Source: Leptospira sp. (lineage in GTDB: Bacteria > Spirochaetota > Leptospiria > Leptospirales > Leptospiraceae). From it: a DNA stretch of 64,000 nt. A program made the position numbers and the translations under genes. Positions 16,690 through 24,609 of this stretch are shown piece after piece; position 1 is the stretch's first letter, and every line of letters begins with the position of its first letter. The notes below the pieces were generated by a model. That model did no database searches. It saw only the letters and a program-made list of their open reading frames with translations, and was not told the origin of the DNA. The DNA is taken from positions 1 through 64,000 of the forward strand of contig PEQN01000011.1 in NCBI GenBank assembly GCA_002786225.1, given 5' to 3'.

Positions 16690-17544
16690 ATGAAAAAGAG
16701 AACACACCGTAATTTTTCAAACCGATTGATCTTTGCTGCTATCTTATTCCTCCCTTTCACTTTTGGTTTTCTCGAACTTACTGCCAAAGAAATCGTATGG
16801 CAGACATCTATTTTAAAAGCAATGGAAATTGCCAAAAAGGAAAATAAACCCATCTTCGTCGAGTTGTACGCTGATTGGTGTACAATCTGTAAGTCTTTAG
16901 AAAAAAATATACTCCCAGATCCTCAAGTTCAGTCATCCTTGAATGGTTATGTTAAAGTTCGCTTGAATGGTGAAGAATTTCCTAACCTTATGGAAAGATA
17001 TGAAGTTCAGGGTTTTCCTACCCTGCTCTTTCTTGACAAATATGCCAATTATATCCAAAGACTTTCCGGAATGCCAAGTAAAGAGTTACTGATTCGAGAA
17101 GCTAGACTTGCTGAAAAGAATTCCAATCTTGAAAACAAACTAATAGCAGCTTGGAAGAAAAATCCAGAGTTTTCTCAAACTAACTTTGAATTGGCGGTTT
17201 ATTACTACCAGAAGGAAGAGCTAGAAAAATCTATAGACTTCTTCAATAAAGCTTTTGAAAAAGCAAAACCCTCAGAATGGGATACCAAACGTCAATCCAA
17301 ATACAACATAGCATTAATTCACATGAACCTAGGGAAATACAAAGAGGCTATTGTCCTTTGGAAAGATTATATCAATGTGTTTACTAAGGACCCTCAGCTA
17401 GCTGGAGCCTACTTTCATAGGGGAATTTGTTACAAAGAGACTAAGGACATAGCAAAAGCTAAGTTGGATTTTAAAAAGGCAACAGAAATCAGTGAGGACG
17501 AAGAAGAGAGGAAAATGATTCGAGAAGAATGGAAATCTATTTAA
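16690..17544 (+). CDS. Exported thioredoxin-fold protein with TPR repeats
   Basis: A 284-residue protein with an N-terminal signal (about residues 12-32). A thioredoxin-like domain (about 38-140) carries the redox motif [11 protein letters not shown], similar to DsbD-gamma/DUF255-like domains, with the cis-Pro at GFPTLLFLD. The C-terminal half (about 160-275) holds three TPR-like helical pairs for protein contacts. It probably acts in the periplasm on disulphides of partner proteins. Its first codon is 50 bases from the divergent hisE start. Confidence 0.8.
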   Translation: MKKRTHRNFSNRLIFAAILFLPFTFGFLELTAKEIVWQTSILKAMEIAKKENKPIFVELYADWCTICKSLEKNILPDPQVQSSLNGYVKVRLNGEEFPNLMERYEVQGFPTLLFLDKYANYIQRLSGMPSKELLIREARLAEKNSNLENKLIAAWKKNPEFSQTNFELAVYYYQKEELEKSIDFFNKAFEKAKPSEWDTKRQSKYNIALIHMNLGKYKEAIVLWKDYINVFTKDPQLAGAYFHRGICYKETKDIAKAKLDFKKATEISEDEEERKMIREEWKSI

Positions 17545-17575
17545 GAAAAGAAAATCTTTAATTAAATAGAATCAA

Positions 17576-18865
17576 CTAAACTCTGCTAGAAATAGGTATA
17601 TATTTTCTAGAATTCTCACCAACATAAATTTGTCTTGGTCTAACCTTAGAATTCTCGCCTTTCTTTCGTAGCTCTCTCCAATGTGCCATCCAACCAGGTA
17701 ACCTACCGATCACTTGCATAGAAGTGAAAAGTTCTTTAGGAATACCTAAAGTGTGGAACATAATACCGCTATAGAATTCTAAATTTGGGTAAAGCATTTT
17801 TGAAACGAAGTAATCATCTTTCCAGATAAAATTATCAACTTGCATAGCAAGTTCTTCAATAGGATCAAGCTTTCGATTTTTATAAAAATCTAAAAATACT
17901 TTCCTTGCAACCCGTGCACGGGGACTGATGGTATCATAAGCCTTCTGCCCAAAACCATTAGAATGCAATTCTTTCTCTCCAGATTTGAATCTTTCAAAAT
18001 AAGAAACGGCATCTAACTTCGATCTCTGTATATCTTCCAATAACTCAACAGCTGCTACAGGTCTTCCACCTTCACGAGATCCCCACTGTGCAGCAATACC
18101 AGCTGCAATAGATGCAAAAAGATTCGCCTTAGTAGAACCTATAATTTGAACTGTAGTGACAGAAACATTTTGCTCATGGTCTGCATACAGAATCCACAGC
18201 TTATTCAATAATTTCTCAAACTCGTCTGGGACAGTGTAAACACCTTCTGCTGGAATGGAATGAAGCATATGTAAAAAGTTTGTACAATATGGAAGTTTAT
18301 CCAATGGATATACGAAGGGATGTCCTTCACTATGTCTATGAGTGAAAGCTGCAATTGTTCGTATCTTTGCAAGTAATCTTGTTACTTGGTCTACACCCTT
18401 GTCTAAATTCTCTTCATAATCGTCTGGGTAATAACTTGATAAAGACGTTACCATAACAGAAAGAGCCGCCAGAGGATTTGCCTTCCCTGGAAAACCATCA
18501 AAAAGATTCAACATATCCTCATGAATCATGGAATGCTTAGAGAGACGCTTCGAGAAATCCTCTAACTCTTGTTTATTGGGAAGATCCCCATAAATGAGAA
18601 GGTAAGAAGTCTCAACAAAGGTAGAATTAAATACTAACTCTTCAATATCGTAGCCCCTATAAAAAAGTTCTCCTTTTTCAGGTACTCTTCGGGAAACCTT
18701 TGAATGTCCTATTGCGGTATTAAATAATCCAGGATCGAGACTTACAAGTCCTGTGGATTTGTAGAGAGAAGAGATATCAATTCCCTGTCTTCCATCAGTT
18801 CCTGTAATTATAGGAAGTTCGTAATTCTTCCCATCAATCAGAAGTTCAGCTTTTTTATAATTCAT
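17576..18865 (-). CDS. Citrate-synthase-family protein with substituted catalytic residues
   Basis: A 429-residue protein that aligns along its whole length with E. coli GltA: YADHEQNVS, SPRAR, NLEFYSGI, GWMAHW and VRPRQIY are all in register. The three catalytic residues are changed. The His of GPAHGGAN (H264 in E. coli) is Glu265 here (GSREGGRP), the His of GFGHRVY (H305) is Gln307 (GFGQKAY) and the Asp of NVDFYSGI (D362) is Glu363. The carboxylate-binding arginines appear kept. It should not be called a working citrate synthase without testing. It may use another substrate or be regulatory. It is followed upstream by a STAS gene 7 bases away. Confidence 0.85.
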   Translation of the reverse strand: MNYKKAELLIDGKNYELPIITGTDGRQGIDISSLYKSTGLVSLDPGLFNTAIGHSKVSRRVPEKGELFYRGYDIEELVFNSTFVETSYLLIYGDLPNKQELEDFSKRLSKHSMIHEDMLNLFDGFPGKANPLAALSVMVTSLSSYYPDDYEENLDKGVDQVTRLLAKIRTIAAFTHRHSEGHPFVYPLDKLPYCTNFLHMLHSIPAEGVYTVPDEFEKLLNKLWILYADHEQNVSVTTVQIIGSTKANLFASIAAGIAAQWGSREGGRPVAAVELLEDIQRSKLDAVSYFERFKSGEKELHSNGFGQKAYDTISPRARVARKVFLDFYKNRKLDPIEELAMQVDNFIWKDDYFVSKMLYPNLEFYSGIMFHTLGIPKELFTSMQVIGRLPGWMAHWRELRKKGENSKVRPRQIYVGENSRKYIPISSRV

Positions 18866-18872
18866 TGTATTA

Positions 18873-19217
18873 CTATTTAAGAGCTTGTTTTAAATTGTCA
18901 TGGATAATGACAAAATCAGTTAATCCGACAATGTCCATTACCTTTCTGAAATGAGCATTGAGACCAGCAAATTCAATTTTGCCTGAATTCTCAGAAGCTT
19001 TTGTGATCAAACTGATAAGTGTGGCTATTCCTGCAGAATTTATATAACTTGTATCTGAAAAATTTAAAATGACACGTGATTTCTTGTTATCTGGGATGGA
19101 AGAATAAGAAGACATGATCTCATCATCTGCCTCGGATGTGATTTCGCCAGAAATGTGAAGAACAGGAGTAGAACCACCCTCTTCAAACTCTATTTTTATT
19201 TTAAAATCCTCAGCCAT
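18873..19217 (-). CDS. STAS-domain anti-anti-sigma factor-like protein
   Basis: A 114-residue single STAS domain of the SpoIIAA/RsbV type, cytoplasmic. INSAGIATL near residue 60 contains the conserved Ser that partner kinases phosphorylate, and FSDTSYINS precedes it as in the family. Such proteins release sigma factors or other targets from their inhibitors in partner-switching pathways. No kinase or phosphatase partner is adjacent. It is co-directional with the citrate-synthase-like gene, 7 bases away, so the two may be co-expressed. Confidence 0.82.
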   Translation of the reverse strand: MAEDFKIKIEFEEGGSTPVLHISGEITSEADDEIMSSYSSIPDNKKSRVILNFSDTSYINSAGIATLISLITKASENSGKIEFAGLNAHFRKVMDIVGLTDFVIIHDNLKQALK

Positions 19218-19258
19218 TCTTATTTGTTCTCCTAAAATCTTCCCTGTGCTTCCAATCT

Positions 19259-19292
19259 AGAAAAAGGAGTGGAATTTTTCCATCCTTTTTCT
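19259..19292 (-). terminator. Rho-independent-type terminator after the cytochrome gene
   Basis: Arms AGAAAAAGGA (19259-19268) and TCCTTTTTCT (19283-19292) are perfectly complementary over 10 bp, and the stem extends inward by four pairs after one bulged base. It lies 41 bases downstream of the cytochrome stop and 42 bases upstream of the STAS start. Confidence 0.55.
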
Positions 19293-19332
19293 ATTTGACT
19301 TTAACCAAAGCAGAGAAGATGTATTCTTTGTT

Positions 19333-19737
19333 CTAATTCTTAGATAAATACACTACGTACTTTGCAATTTGGCCAATTGTTTCGTCGCCTAAGTGCGCAT
19401 AAGAAACCATAGTAGAACCTTTGATTCCTTCTTTTAATGTTTTTGTTACACCAGCAACTGTATTTCCATTCTTCCATTCAGATGCAGGGGCTTTGTAATT
19501 TCTTGGCTTAGGATTTAAAGCAGCAGCAGTCGGTGTATTCGCATCCCCTTTCTCTCCATGGCAAGAAGCACAGGTCATTTCATAAGCTTCCTTACCAGCT
19601 TGTAAATCAGCGTCTAGTCCTGTAGAAGCAGCTACTTCGGGAGCAGCAGTTTCTTCTGCGGGAGCTGGTTTATCACCACAAGCTACTATAAATAGGGAAA
19701 GTAAGATAGTGATTGAAAAAAGTTTGATTTTCTTCAT
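19333..19737 (-). CDS. Mono-haem cytochrome c lipoprotein
   Basis: A 134-residue class I cytochrome c. The signal ends FIVACGDK (lipobox, Cys20), then an Ala/Pro/Glu-rich flexible linker, then the haem-binding CASCH near residue 56 and a Met (STMVSYA) near residue 110 as probable sixth ligand. The cytochrome would be anchored in the membrane facing the periplasm and serve as an electron carrier. It is monocistronic between two hairpin-containing gaps. The redox partner cannot be named from context. Confidence 0.88.
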   Translation of the reverse strand: MKKIKLFSITILLSLFIVACGDKPAPAEETAAPEVAASTGLDADLQAGKEAYEMTCASCHGEKGDANTPTAAALNPKPRNYKAPASEWKNGNTVAGVTKTLKEGIKGSTMVSYAHLGDETIGQIAKYVVYLSKN

Positions 19738-19806
19738 TTTTGTTTAGTTCTCCTGATCTAATTCAATGTTTATACCTATGTCGGAATTGCCTACCAAAAT
19801 AAGAAA

Positions 19807-20712
19807 TTATTGCAAAAGTTTCTTTAATGCAAGATCCAATTCAGGAAACAGAAAATGGAAGCCTTCTTCTATTAAATTTGCTGGGGCAACAAATTGCCCA
19901 TGAGTTACAACAACACTTCCTTCTCCAAAGATAGCATCTAAGGCAAGATTGGGAGTTGGAAAAAAAGAAGGTCTATTCAAAGCTTTTCCAAGAGATTTCG
20001 CAAATTCAAAGTTTGTTTTGGGTTCTGGTGCCGTTAAATTAAAGATTGAGTTTTTTCTTTTTGGCTCCATCATAAAGATAAATGCATTAACAAGATCTTG
20101 GCTATGGATCCAACTCATGCCCTGCTTCCCAGAGCCTATAGGCCCACCTAGGAATGATTTAAAAATAGGAATCAGTTTCGCTAAGGCTCCCCCTTGGGTA
20201 TCTAGGACTATGCCTATTCTCGCGATTCTAACCTGGGTTTTTAGATTTAAAATTCCCTTTGCTGCAGACTCCCAATCAGCACAAAGCTGCCCTAAATAAT
20301 CCTCACCTTGTTGATCTGTTTCTTGGAATAATACCTTGGAATCTGGATAGGCTCCATAATATCCAATAGCAGAAGCATTGATGAAAATGGATGGTGGATT
20401 TTTACAAGCATTGATTGCATCAACCAGATTTTTCGTATGTCCGACTCTAGATTTATAAAATTCTTCCTTGGCTAATTTTGTCCATCTAACGCCAGCTATA
20501 TTTTCACCCGCTAGATTGAAGAATACATCTAGATTCTCTAGATCTTTTGCTTGAATTGAATTTGTGGAGATATATTTCAGCAAGTTTGAATCAGAAATAC
20601 GATTTGGATTTTTACTTCGAGTGAAGACGTGAACTTCATGATTTCTATCTAAAAGTTCTTTCGTGAGTTTGCTTCCAATTAACCCTGTTCCGCCAGATAT
20701 TCCTATTCTCAT
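19807..20712 (-). CDS. TIGR01777-family NAD(P)-dependent epimerase-like protein
   Basis: A 301-residue Rossmann-fold protein of the YfcH/TIGR01777 branch of extended short-chain dehydrogenases. GISGGTGLIGSKLT is the nucleotide motif, followed by VFFNLAGENIAGVRWT, SAIGYYG (active-site Tyr), RIGIVLD, GPIGSGKQGMSWIH and NLTAPEP, all typical. The substrate is not known for this family. A further in-frame start 36 bases upstream exists, but MRIGISGG at 20712 is the family's beginning. Confidence 0.85.
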   Translation of the reverse strand: MRIGISGGTGLIGSKLTKELLDRNHEVHVFTRSKNPNRISDSNLLKYISTNSIQAKDLENLDVFFNLAGENIAGVRWTKLAKEEFYKSRVGHTKNLVDAINACKNPPSIFINASAIGYYGAYPDSKVLFQETDQQGEDYLGQLCADWESAAKGILNLKTQVRIARIGIVLDTQGGALAKLIPIFKSFLGGPIGSGKQGMSWIHSQDLVNAFIFMMEPKRKNSIFNLTAPEPKTNFEFAKSLGKALNRPSFFPTPNLALDAIFGEGSVVVTHGQFVAPANLIEEGFHFLFPELDLALKKLLQ

Positions 20713-20814
20713 ACAAATTAGACATTTTGGCGGCTTCATAGGTTGCATATCTTATGCCTATAAAACAGAACATTTTATTCTTGGAATTCTATTTCTCCTG
20801 GTTATTCTGGTAGC

Positions 20815-21399
20815 ATGATCCGTAGATTTTGGCTTCCCTTCATTTTTGTATTAGCCATTGCACTTGGTAATATCTATATTCTCACTAGCTCTCAATCAGC
20901 CATTCTCAAATACTCAGAAAATCCGCCCTTTCGATTGGATGACTTTACTAAGTCTTACAGAATTTCTTCCGATTCAAAACTTTCCTTTCTTCTCGATAAA
21001 GATCCTTCAAGCTCTTGGCAAAAATTAGCTGAAGGACTAGATGACAAAGATTTTGAGTTGGAACTAAGGCTTACACATAGATGGAATGGAAAAGAATTCT
21101 CTCCCAAACTTCCTGAGAGTCTAGTAATATCAACCTGCAGTAATTCTAAATTAATTCTAAGCATCATACTTCGAGAAGCAATCAACATAGACAAAGAACT
21201 TCGCCTACCCCAAGATAGCCTTGTATTTACTCAGGAAACGGATACTCAAATCGATGGCACGATTAATATTCCTCTAGATTCCATTCGAAAGAAATTAAAA
21301 CCAACTTCGAATTATCCTGAGGGGATTTCGATCCTTACTCTAAGGGGGAAATTTCTAGGTGTGGATGGTTGCTTGCGGGAAGTTGGTTTGATTCAATAG
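20815..21399 (+). CDS. Membrane-anchored exported protein, unknown
   Basis: A 194-residue protein with an N-terminal signal anchor (residues 5-25) and a soluble domain predicted to be mainly beta. It has two Cys in the mature part (STCSNS, VDGCLRE), which could form a disulphide. No recognised motif. It is divergent from the TIGR01777 gene (102-base gap) and its stop lies on the palindromic repeat at 21399-21418. Function unknown. Confidence 0.55.
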   Translation: MIRRFWLPFIFVLAIALGNIYILTSSQSAILKYSENPPFRLDDFTKSYRISSDSKLSFLLDKDPSSSWQKLAEGLDDKDFELELRLTHRWNGKEFSPKLPESLVISTCSNSKLILSIILREAINIDKELRLPQDSLVFTQETDTQIDGTINIPLDSIRKKLKPTSNYPEGISILTLRGKFLGVDGCLREVGLIQ

Positions 21400-21418
21400 C
21401 CACCCCCTTAAGGAGGTG
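21399..21418. repeat. Degenerate copy of the CCACCCCCTTAAGG palindrome
   Basis: GCCACCCCCTTAAGG is shared exactly with the palindrome at 5251-5272, but the right arm has two mismatches (GGAGGTGTT). Here it begins on the stop codon of the preceding gene. Two sites with the same core in one window suggest a dispersed short palindromic repeat. Confidence 0.55.
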
Positions 21419-21515
21419 TTTCTCAAATAATCAAGTCCAAGAAAACAATTTTAAAAACTGCAAAGATTCTTAAAAGTAACTAAAGGAAGCTATCCAAAGA
21501 CATCATTCTTATAAA

Positions 21516-22553
21516 TTACAAAGAAGGATTGATTATAAATCGAATTGGATTTCCAACACGGTGGTCGAGGTCAGTAATACAATCATTGATAGCTGAGAGA
21601 GGATGTATGCCAGTGATAGATGGTTTAAGATTTATTTTCTTATCCAAATACATTTGAATGAGATCAGGAATAGATCTATGGTCTGATCCGTAGGAACCTA
21701 CGATTGAGATCATTTTTTCGATAAGGATGAAGGGAATTTGAAAGCTGAGTGCTTGCCTACCAATTCCTACTAGTACAATTCGTCCACCTGTGTTCATGGC
21801 TCGAACGGAATCTTCTACATTTTTCATGTAACCAGAAAAGTCCACAAGCAGATCCACTCCCTTGGTTATTTCTTTTAGAGTTTTGCCAGCATTACGAACT
21901 TGGGAAATATTGATGATCTCATCTGCTCCATAGGCAAGAGCATTTTCCAAAGATCCTGCATCTATGTCCATGGCTATCACCTTAGCTTTAGTAAGTGCAC
22001 GAGCTACGGCGACACCATGTATACCGAGTCCACCACAACCTATGATAGCGACTGTATCTGATTCTTGGATCATACCTCTATACTTGATTGCGTTGTAGGG
22101 AGTCGAGACGGCATCGGCAAGGATTGCACCCTCTTCGAAGGGTATTTCTTCAGGTAACTTATAAAGATAACGAGTTTCCACAACAAGGGAATCAGCAAAA
22201 CTTCCGTCTCTATCAAATCCAAAAACACCGATTTCTTTGCAGAAATTCTCTCGACCAGAGAGGCAGTGAGTGCATTTTCCACAACAGGTGCCTGCAGCAA
22301 TAACAACTCTATCCCCTATTGCATAATCTTCTACACCCTCACCTAATTTAGATACTATGCCCGAGGACTCATGACCAGGCACTCTTGGGTAGTGCCTACA
22401 TTTTAAAGTGCCATGAGCTACAAGATGAACATCGGAACCACAAATACCGCAGGCTTTGATTGCAACCTTAACCTCACCATGACCAGGATTGATATCTGGA
22501 ACATCTCGAATAGCAAGGATAGTCTTTCCTGAATCTAGGACTGCAGCTTTCAT
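21516..22553 (-). CDS. Zinc-dependent medium-chain alcohol dehydrogenase
   Basis: A 345-residue medium-chain dehydrogenase. The catalytic-zinc half contains ACGICGSDVHL and VPGHESSGIV. The structural-zinc loop has four Cys (CCGKCTHCLSGRENFC). The NAD(P) domain has IIGCGGLGIHGV near residue 170. The enzyme would oxidise a hydroxyl group. Its position downstream of two MaoC-type hydratases and a lipase suggests it acts on hydroxyacyl intermediates, similar in layout to cyclohexenecarboxyl-CoA or other acyl-CoA breakdown modules. The exact substrate is inference. Confidence 0.85.
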   Translation of the reverse strand: MKAAVLDSGKTILAIRDVPDINPGHGEVKVAIKACGICGSDVHLVAHGTLKCRHYPRVPGHESSGIVSKLGEGVEDYAIGDRVVIAAGTCCGKCTHCLSGRENFCKEIGVFGFDRDGSFADSLVVETRYLYKLPEEIPFEEGAILADAVSTPYNAIKYRGMIQESDTVAIIGCGGLGIHGVAVARALTKAKVIAMDIDAGSLENALAYGADEIINISQVRNAGKTLKEITKGVDLLVDFSGYMKNVEDSVRAMNTGGRIVLVGIGRQALSFQIPFILIEKMISIVGSYGSDHRSIPDLIQMYLDKKINLKPSITGIHPLSAINDCITDLDHRVGNPIRFIINPSL

Positions 22554-22586
22554 TTATAGATTCGATTTAAATTGAGAATTTAACCA

Positions 22587-23003
22587 TCAACAAGCGATGA
22601 TTAAATCTCCACCAGCTTTCACTTCACCTGCTTCATTCTTTGCTTCAACAGTTAAAGTGACAAGCTTCTCACCATTTTCTTCTTTTTTTCTTTTCACAGT
22701 TGCAAAGCATGTTAAGACCTCACCTGGTTTGGTCATAGCTTTGAATTTCACACCGAAGAAACGGATTTGCTTTTGATCAGCCCACTGTGTACAAAGTCTA
22801 CCAATTTGAGCCATAACATACATACCATGAGCTATGGTCCCATCCAAACCATTCGCTTTTGCAAAATCTGGATCATTGTGGATAGGATTAAAATCCCCAC
22901 TCGCTCCCGCATAACGAACTAAGTTCGCATGAGTAATGACTGGAATTTTCAATGAATGAACTTCTTGACCAGCTTCTAATTTATCAAATTCTATTTGTGC
23001 CAT
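22587..23003 (-). CDS. MaoC-family (R)-specific enoyl hydratase subunit
   Basis: A 138-residue hot-dog-fold protein. The hydratase-2 motif GDFNPIHNDPDFAKANGL near residue 36 holds the catalytic Asp and His, followed by GTIAHGMYVMAQIG. It matches the C-terminal type (HadB-like) subunit of heterodimeric hydratases. It follows 9 bases after the partner subunit and precedes the dehydrogenase by 33. Together they would hydrate or dehydrate an acyl thioester. Confidence 0.85.
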   Translation of the reverse strand: MAQIEFDKLEAGQEVHSLKIPVITHANLVRYAGASGDFNPIHNDPDFAKANGLDGTIAHGMYVMAQIGRLCTQWADQKQIRFFGVKFKAMTKPGEVLTCFATVKRKKEENGEKLVTLTVEAKNEAGEVKAGGDLIIAC

Positions 23004-23012
23004 ATTATATCC

Positions 23013-23462
23013 TTATTCCTTAGGTCTGATAACTATTGCCATCTCACCACTGAGTATGGGCGTATCCTTAGAATCATAAATAGTTGTCTTGAAAGAAACC
23101 ATATCCATCTTTCCCGTTTTGACATCAGAAATTTCTGATTGAGCCCATACATGCCCTGGGTACAAAACTTGGTTGTAAGTATACTCTTCTTTCAAGTGTA
23201 AGATTCTAGCTAAGTCAATTCCAAGATCAGCCATGTCTTGCCAAATCTTTGGATAACCCCAAAACTGAATCACAGTTGGGAAGGTTGGTGGAGCTGGAAT
23301 ATCAGAATATCCTGCTTTTTTAGCTGCTTCTAAATCAAAATAGATAGGATTTGTTTCACCAATAGCTTGGCAAAATTCTTTGATCTTACCTCTCTCAACT
23401 GTGAATTCAAATCGATCTAGTTTCTTACCGATGATGTCCTTAGACAGAGTTTGTTCCGCCAT
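23013..23462 (-). CDS. MaoC-type dehydratase subunit, FAS1-like N-terminal form
   Basis: A 149-residue hot-dog-fold protein resembling HadA/FAS1-type dehydratase domains: [24 protein letters not shown], then [14 protein letters not shown]. The catalytic His-Asp pair of the partner is missing, as expected for the non-catalytic subunit of a heterodimer. The ATG at 23462 has a TAGGAGA ribosome binding site; a start 27 bases upstream would overlap the lipase gene and is less likely. It is paired directly with the catalytic subunit downstream. Confidence 0.83.
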   Translation of the reverse strand: MAEQTLSKDIIGKKLDRFEFTVERGKIKEFCQAIGETNPIYFDLEAAKKAGYSDIPAPPTFPTVIQFWGYPKIWQDMADLGIDLARILHLKEEYTYNQVLYPGHVWAQSEISDVKTGKMDMVSFKTTIYDSKDTPILSGEMAIVIRPKE

Positions 23463-23470
23463 ATTTTCTC

Positions 23471-24337
23471 CTAATGTTTGTTTAACCAATCTTTCACTAA
23501 ATTTAATACTTCTAATTTGCTATCGCCCTCTTCATTCATGGTTTCATGAAAGAGTCCTGGAAATATTTTTAGGGTTTTATCCTTAGAGCCTAATCTTTGA
23601 TAAAGCAGCTCAGAACCTTCTTTGAGTGCAACCATATCTTCCTCTCCATGGAAAACGAGTGCAGGAACTTGAATGTATTCAGCACCCGGAAGAACATTGT
23701 CTTCTGACTTTAACATAAAGTTCCCTAAATAAGAGGAAACATTGCCATGAACAAGTGGGTCATTTGCATATGCATCAACTACCTCTTTGTCATGACTAAG
23801 ATAATTTATGTTCAGACCAGCTGGCATAGTTAAGCTTGGAGTGACCGCAGAGAGAAAACCTGCAAAAAACTTCTTCACTTCCATAACAGCATCTGTCTTT
23901 ACTTTGAGAGGAATACCACTGACGACTAGAGCAATCAATTTTTGGTGTCTTGCTGCCTTCTTCGCATAAGTCACAGTTACTAGAGCACCCATAGAATGAC
24001 CCAAGAGATAAATTTGATTCACCTTATTTTCTTTCATAGCTAGGTCTACGAGGCGATCCAAGTCTTCCGCAAAGGATTCAAATTGAGGTGTATTTCCTCT
24101 TGCTCCCTCTGATTTTCCATGACCTCTTGCATCGGGAATATAAATTACATACCCTGAACCGGAAAGAATGGAAACTAGATTCTCATACCTTCCACCATGC
24201 TCGCCAAATCCATGGTGAACAACTAAAACTTTATTTGCCTTGCCAGATGTAGGCCTATATACTCTATAATGATATTTTAATCCATCAGATGTTTGAATAG
24301 ATGATTCTGTGAGTTGGTAGTTTTGAATTCCTTGCAT
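23471..24337 (-). CDS. Monoacylglycerol lipase-type alpha/beta hydrolase
   Basis: A 288-residue serine hydrolase of the monoglyceride-lipase group. [15 protein letters not shown] is the oxyanion-hole signature, [10 protein letters not shown] follows, the nucleophile is in GHSMGALV near residue 116, the acid in GEEDMVAL and the His in GLFHETMNE. No signal peptide, so cytoplasmic or peripheral. It leads a four-gene operon with the two hydratase subunits and the alcohol dehydrogenase, which suggests release of fatty acids followed by their modification. Confidence 0.87.
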   Translation of the reverse strand: MQGIQNYQLTESSIQTSDGLKYHYRVYRPTSGKANKVLVVHHGFGEHGGRYENLVSILSGSGYVIYIPDARGHGKSEGARGNTPQFESFAEDLDRLVDLAMKENKVNQIYLLGHSMGALVTVTYAKKAARHQKLIALVVSGIPLKVKTDAVMEVKKFFAGFLSAVTPSLTMPAGLNINYLSHDKEVVDAYANDPLVHGNVSSYLGNFMLKSEDNVLPGAEYIQVPALVFHGEEDMVALKEGSELLYQRLGSKDKTLKIFPGLFHETMNEEGDSKLEVLNLVKDWLNKH

Positions 24338-24435
24338 GTTTTTCCCCTACACTTAGGAAAAAACTTGGGCGATATTATTCAATTCTTTTTCAAAACATGC
24401 TTTCGATGGCAAAAATATGCAAAGGATAAGGGAAA

Positions 24436-24609
24436 ATGGACAAATCGAAAATTACGCCTGAATTATTAACAAAAATTTTAAGGGAACATTCTGAAATGTT
24501 ATCTGTGCTCAAACTAGCCAATGGAAACATGTCTTCCATAGAATGGAAAGAATGGATAGACAAGAAAACGGAAATCATTTCAAAAATACAAAAGATAGAA
24601 TCACCTTAA
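24436..24609 (+). CDS. Small 57-residue protein overlapping the sulfatase-fold gene
   Basis: A short gene with a good ribosome binding site (AAGGATAAGGGA) 3 bases before the ATG. The product is charged and helical (TPELLTKILREHSEM, IEWKEWIDKKTEIISKIQK), with no signal. It overlaps the beginning of the next gene in another frame by about 67 bases, which fits translational coupling or an upstream regulatory reading frame. I recognise no family. Real coding status rests on the start context and amphipathic pattern. Confidence 0.5.
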   Translation: MDKSKITPELLTKILREHSEMLSVLKLANGNMSSIEWKEWIDKKTEIISKIQKIESP

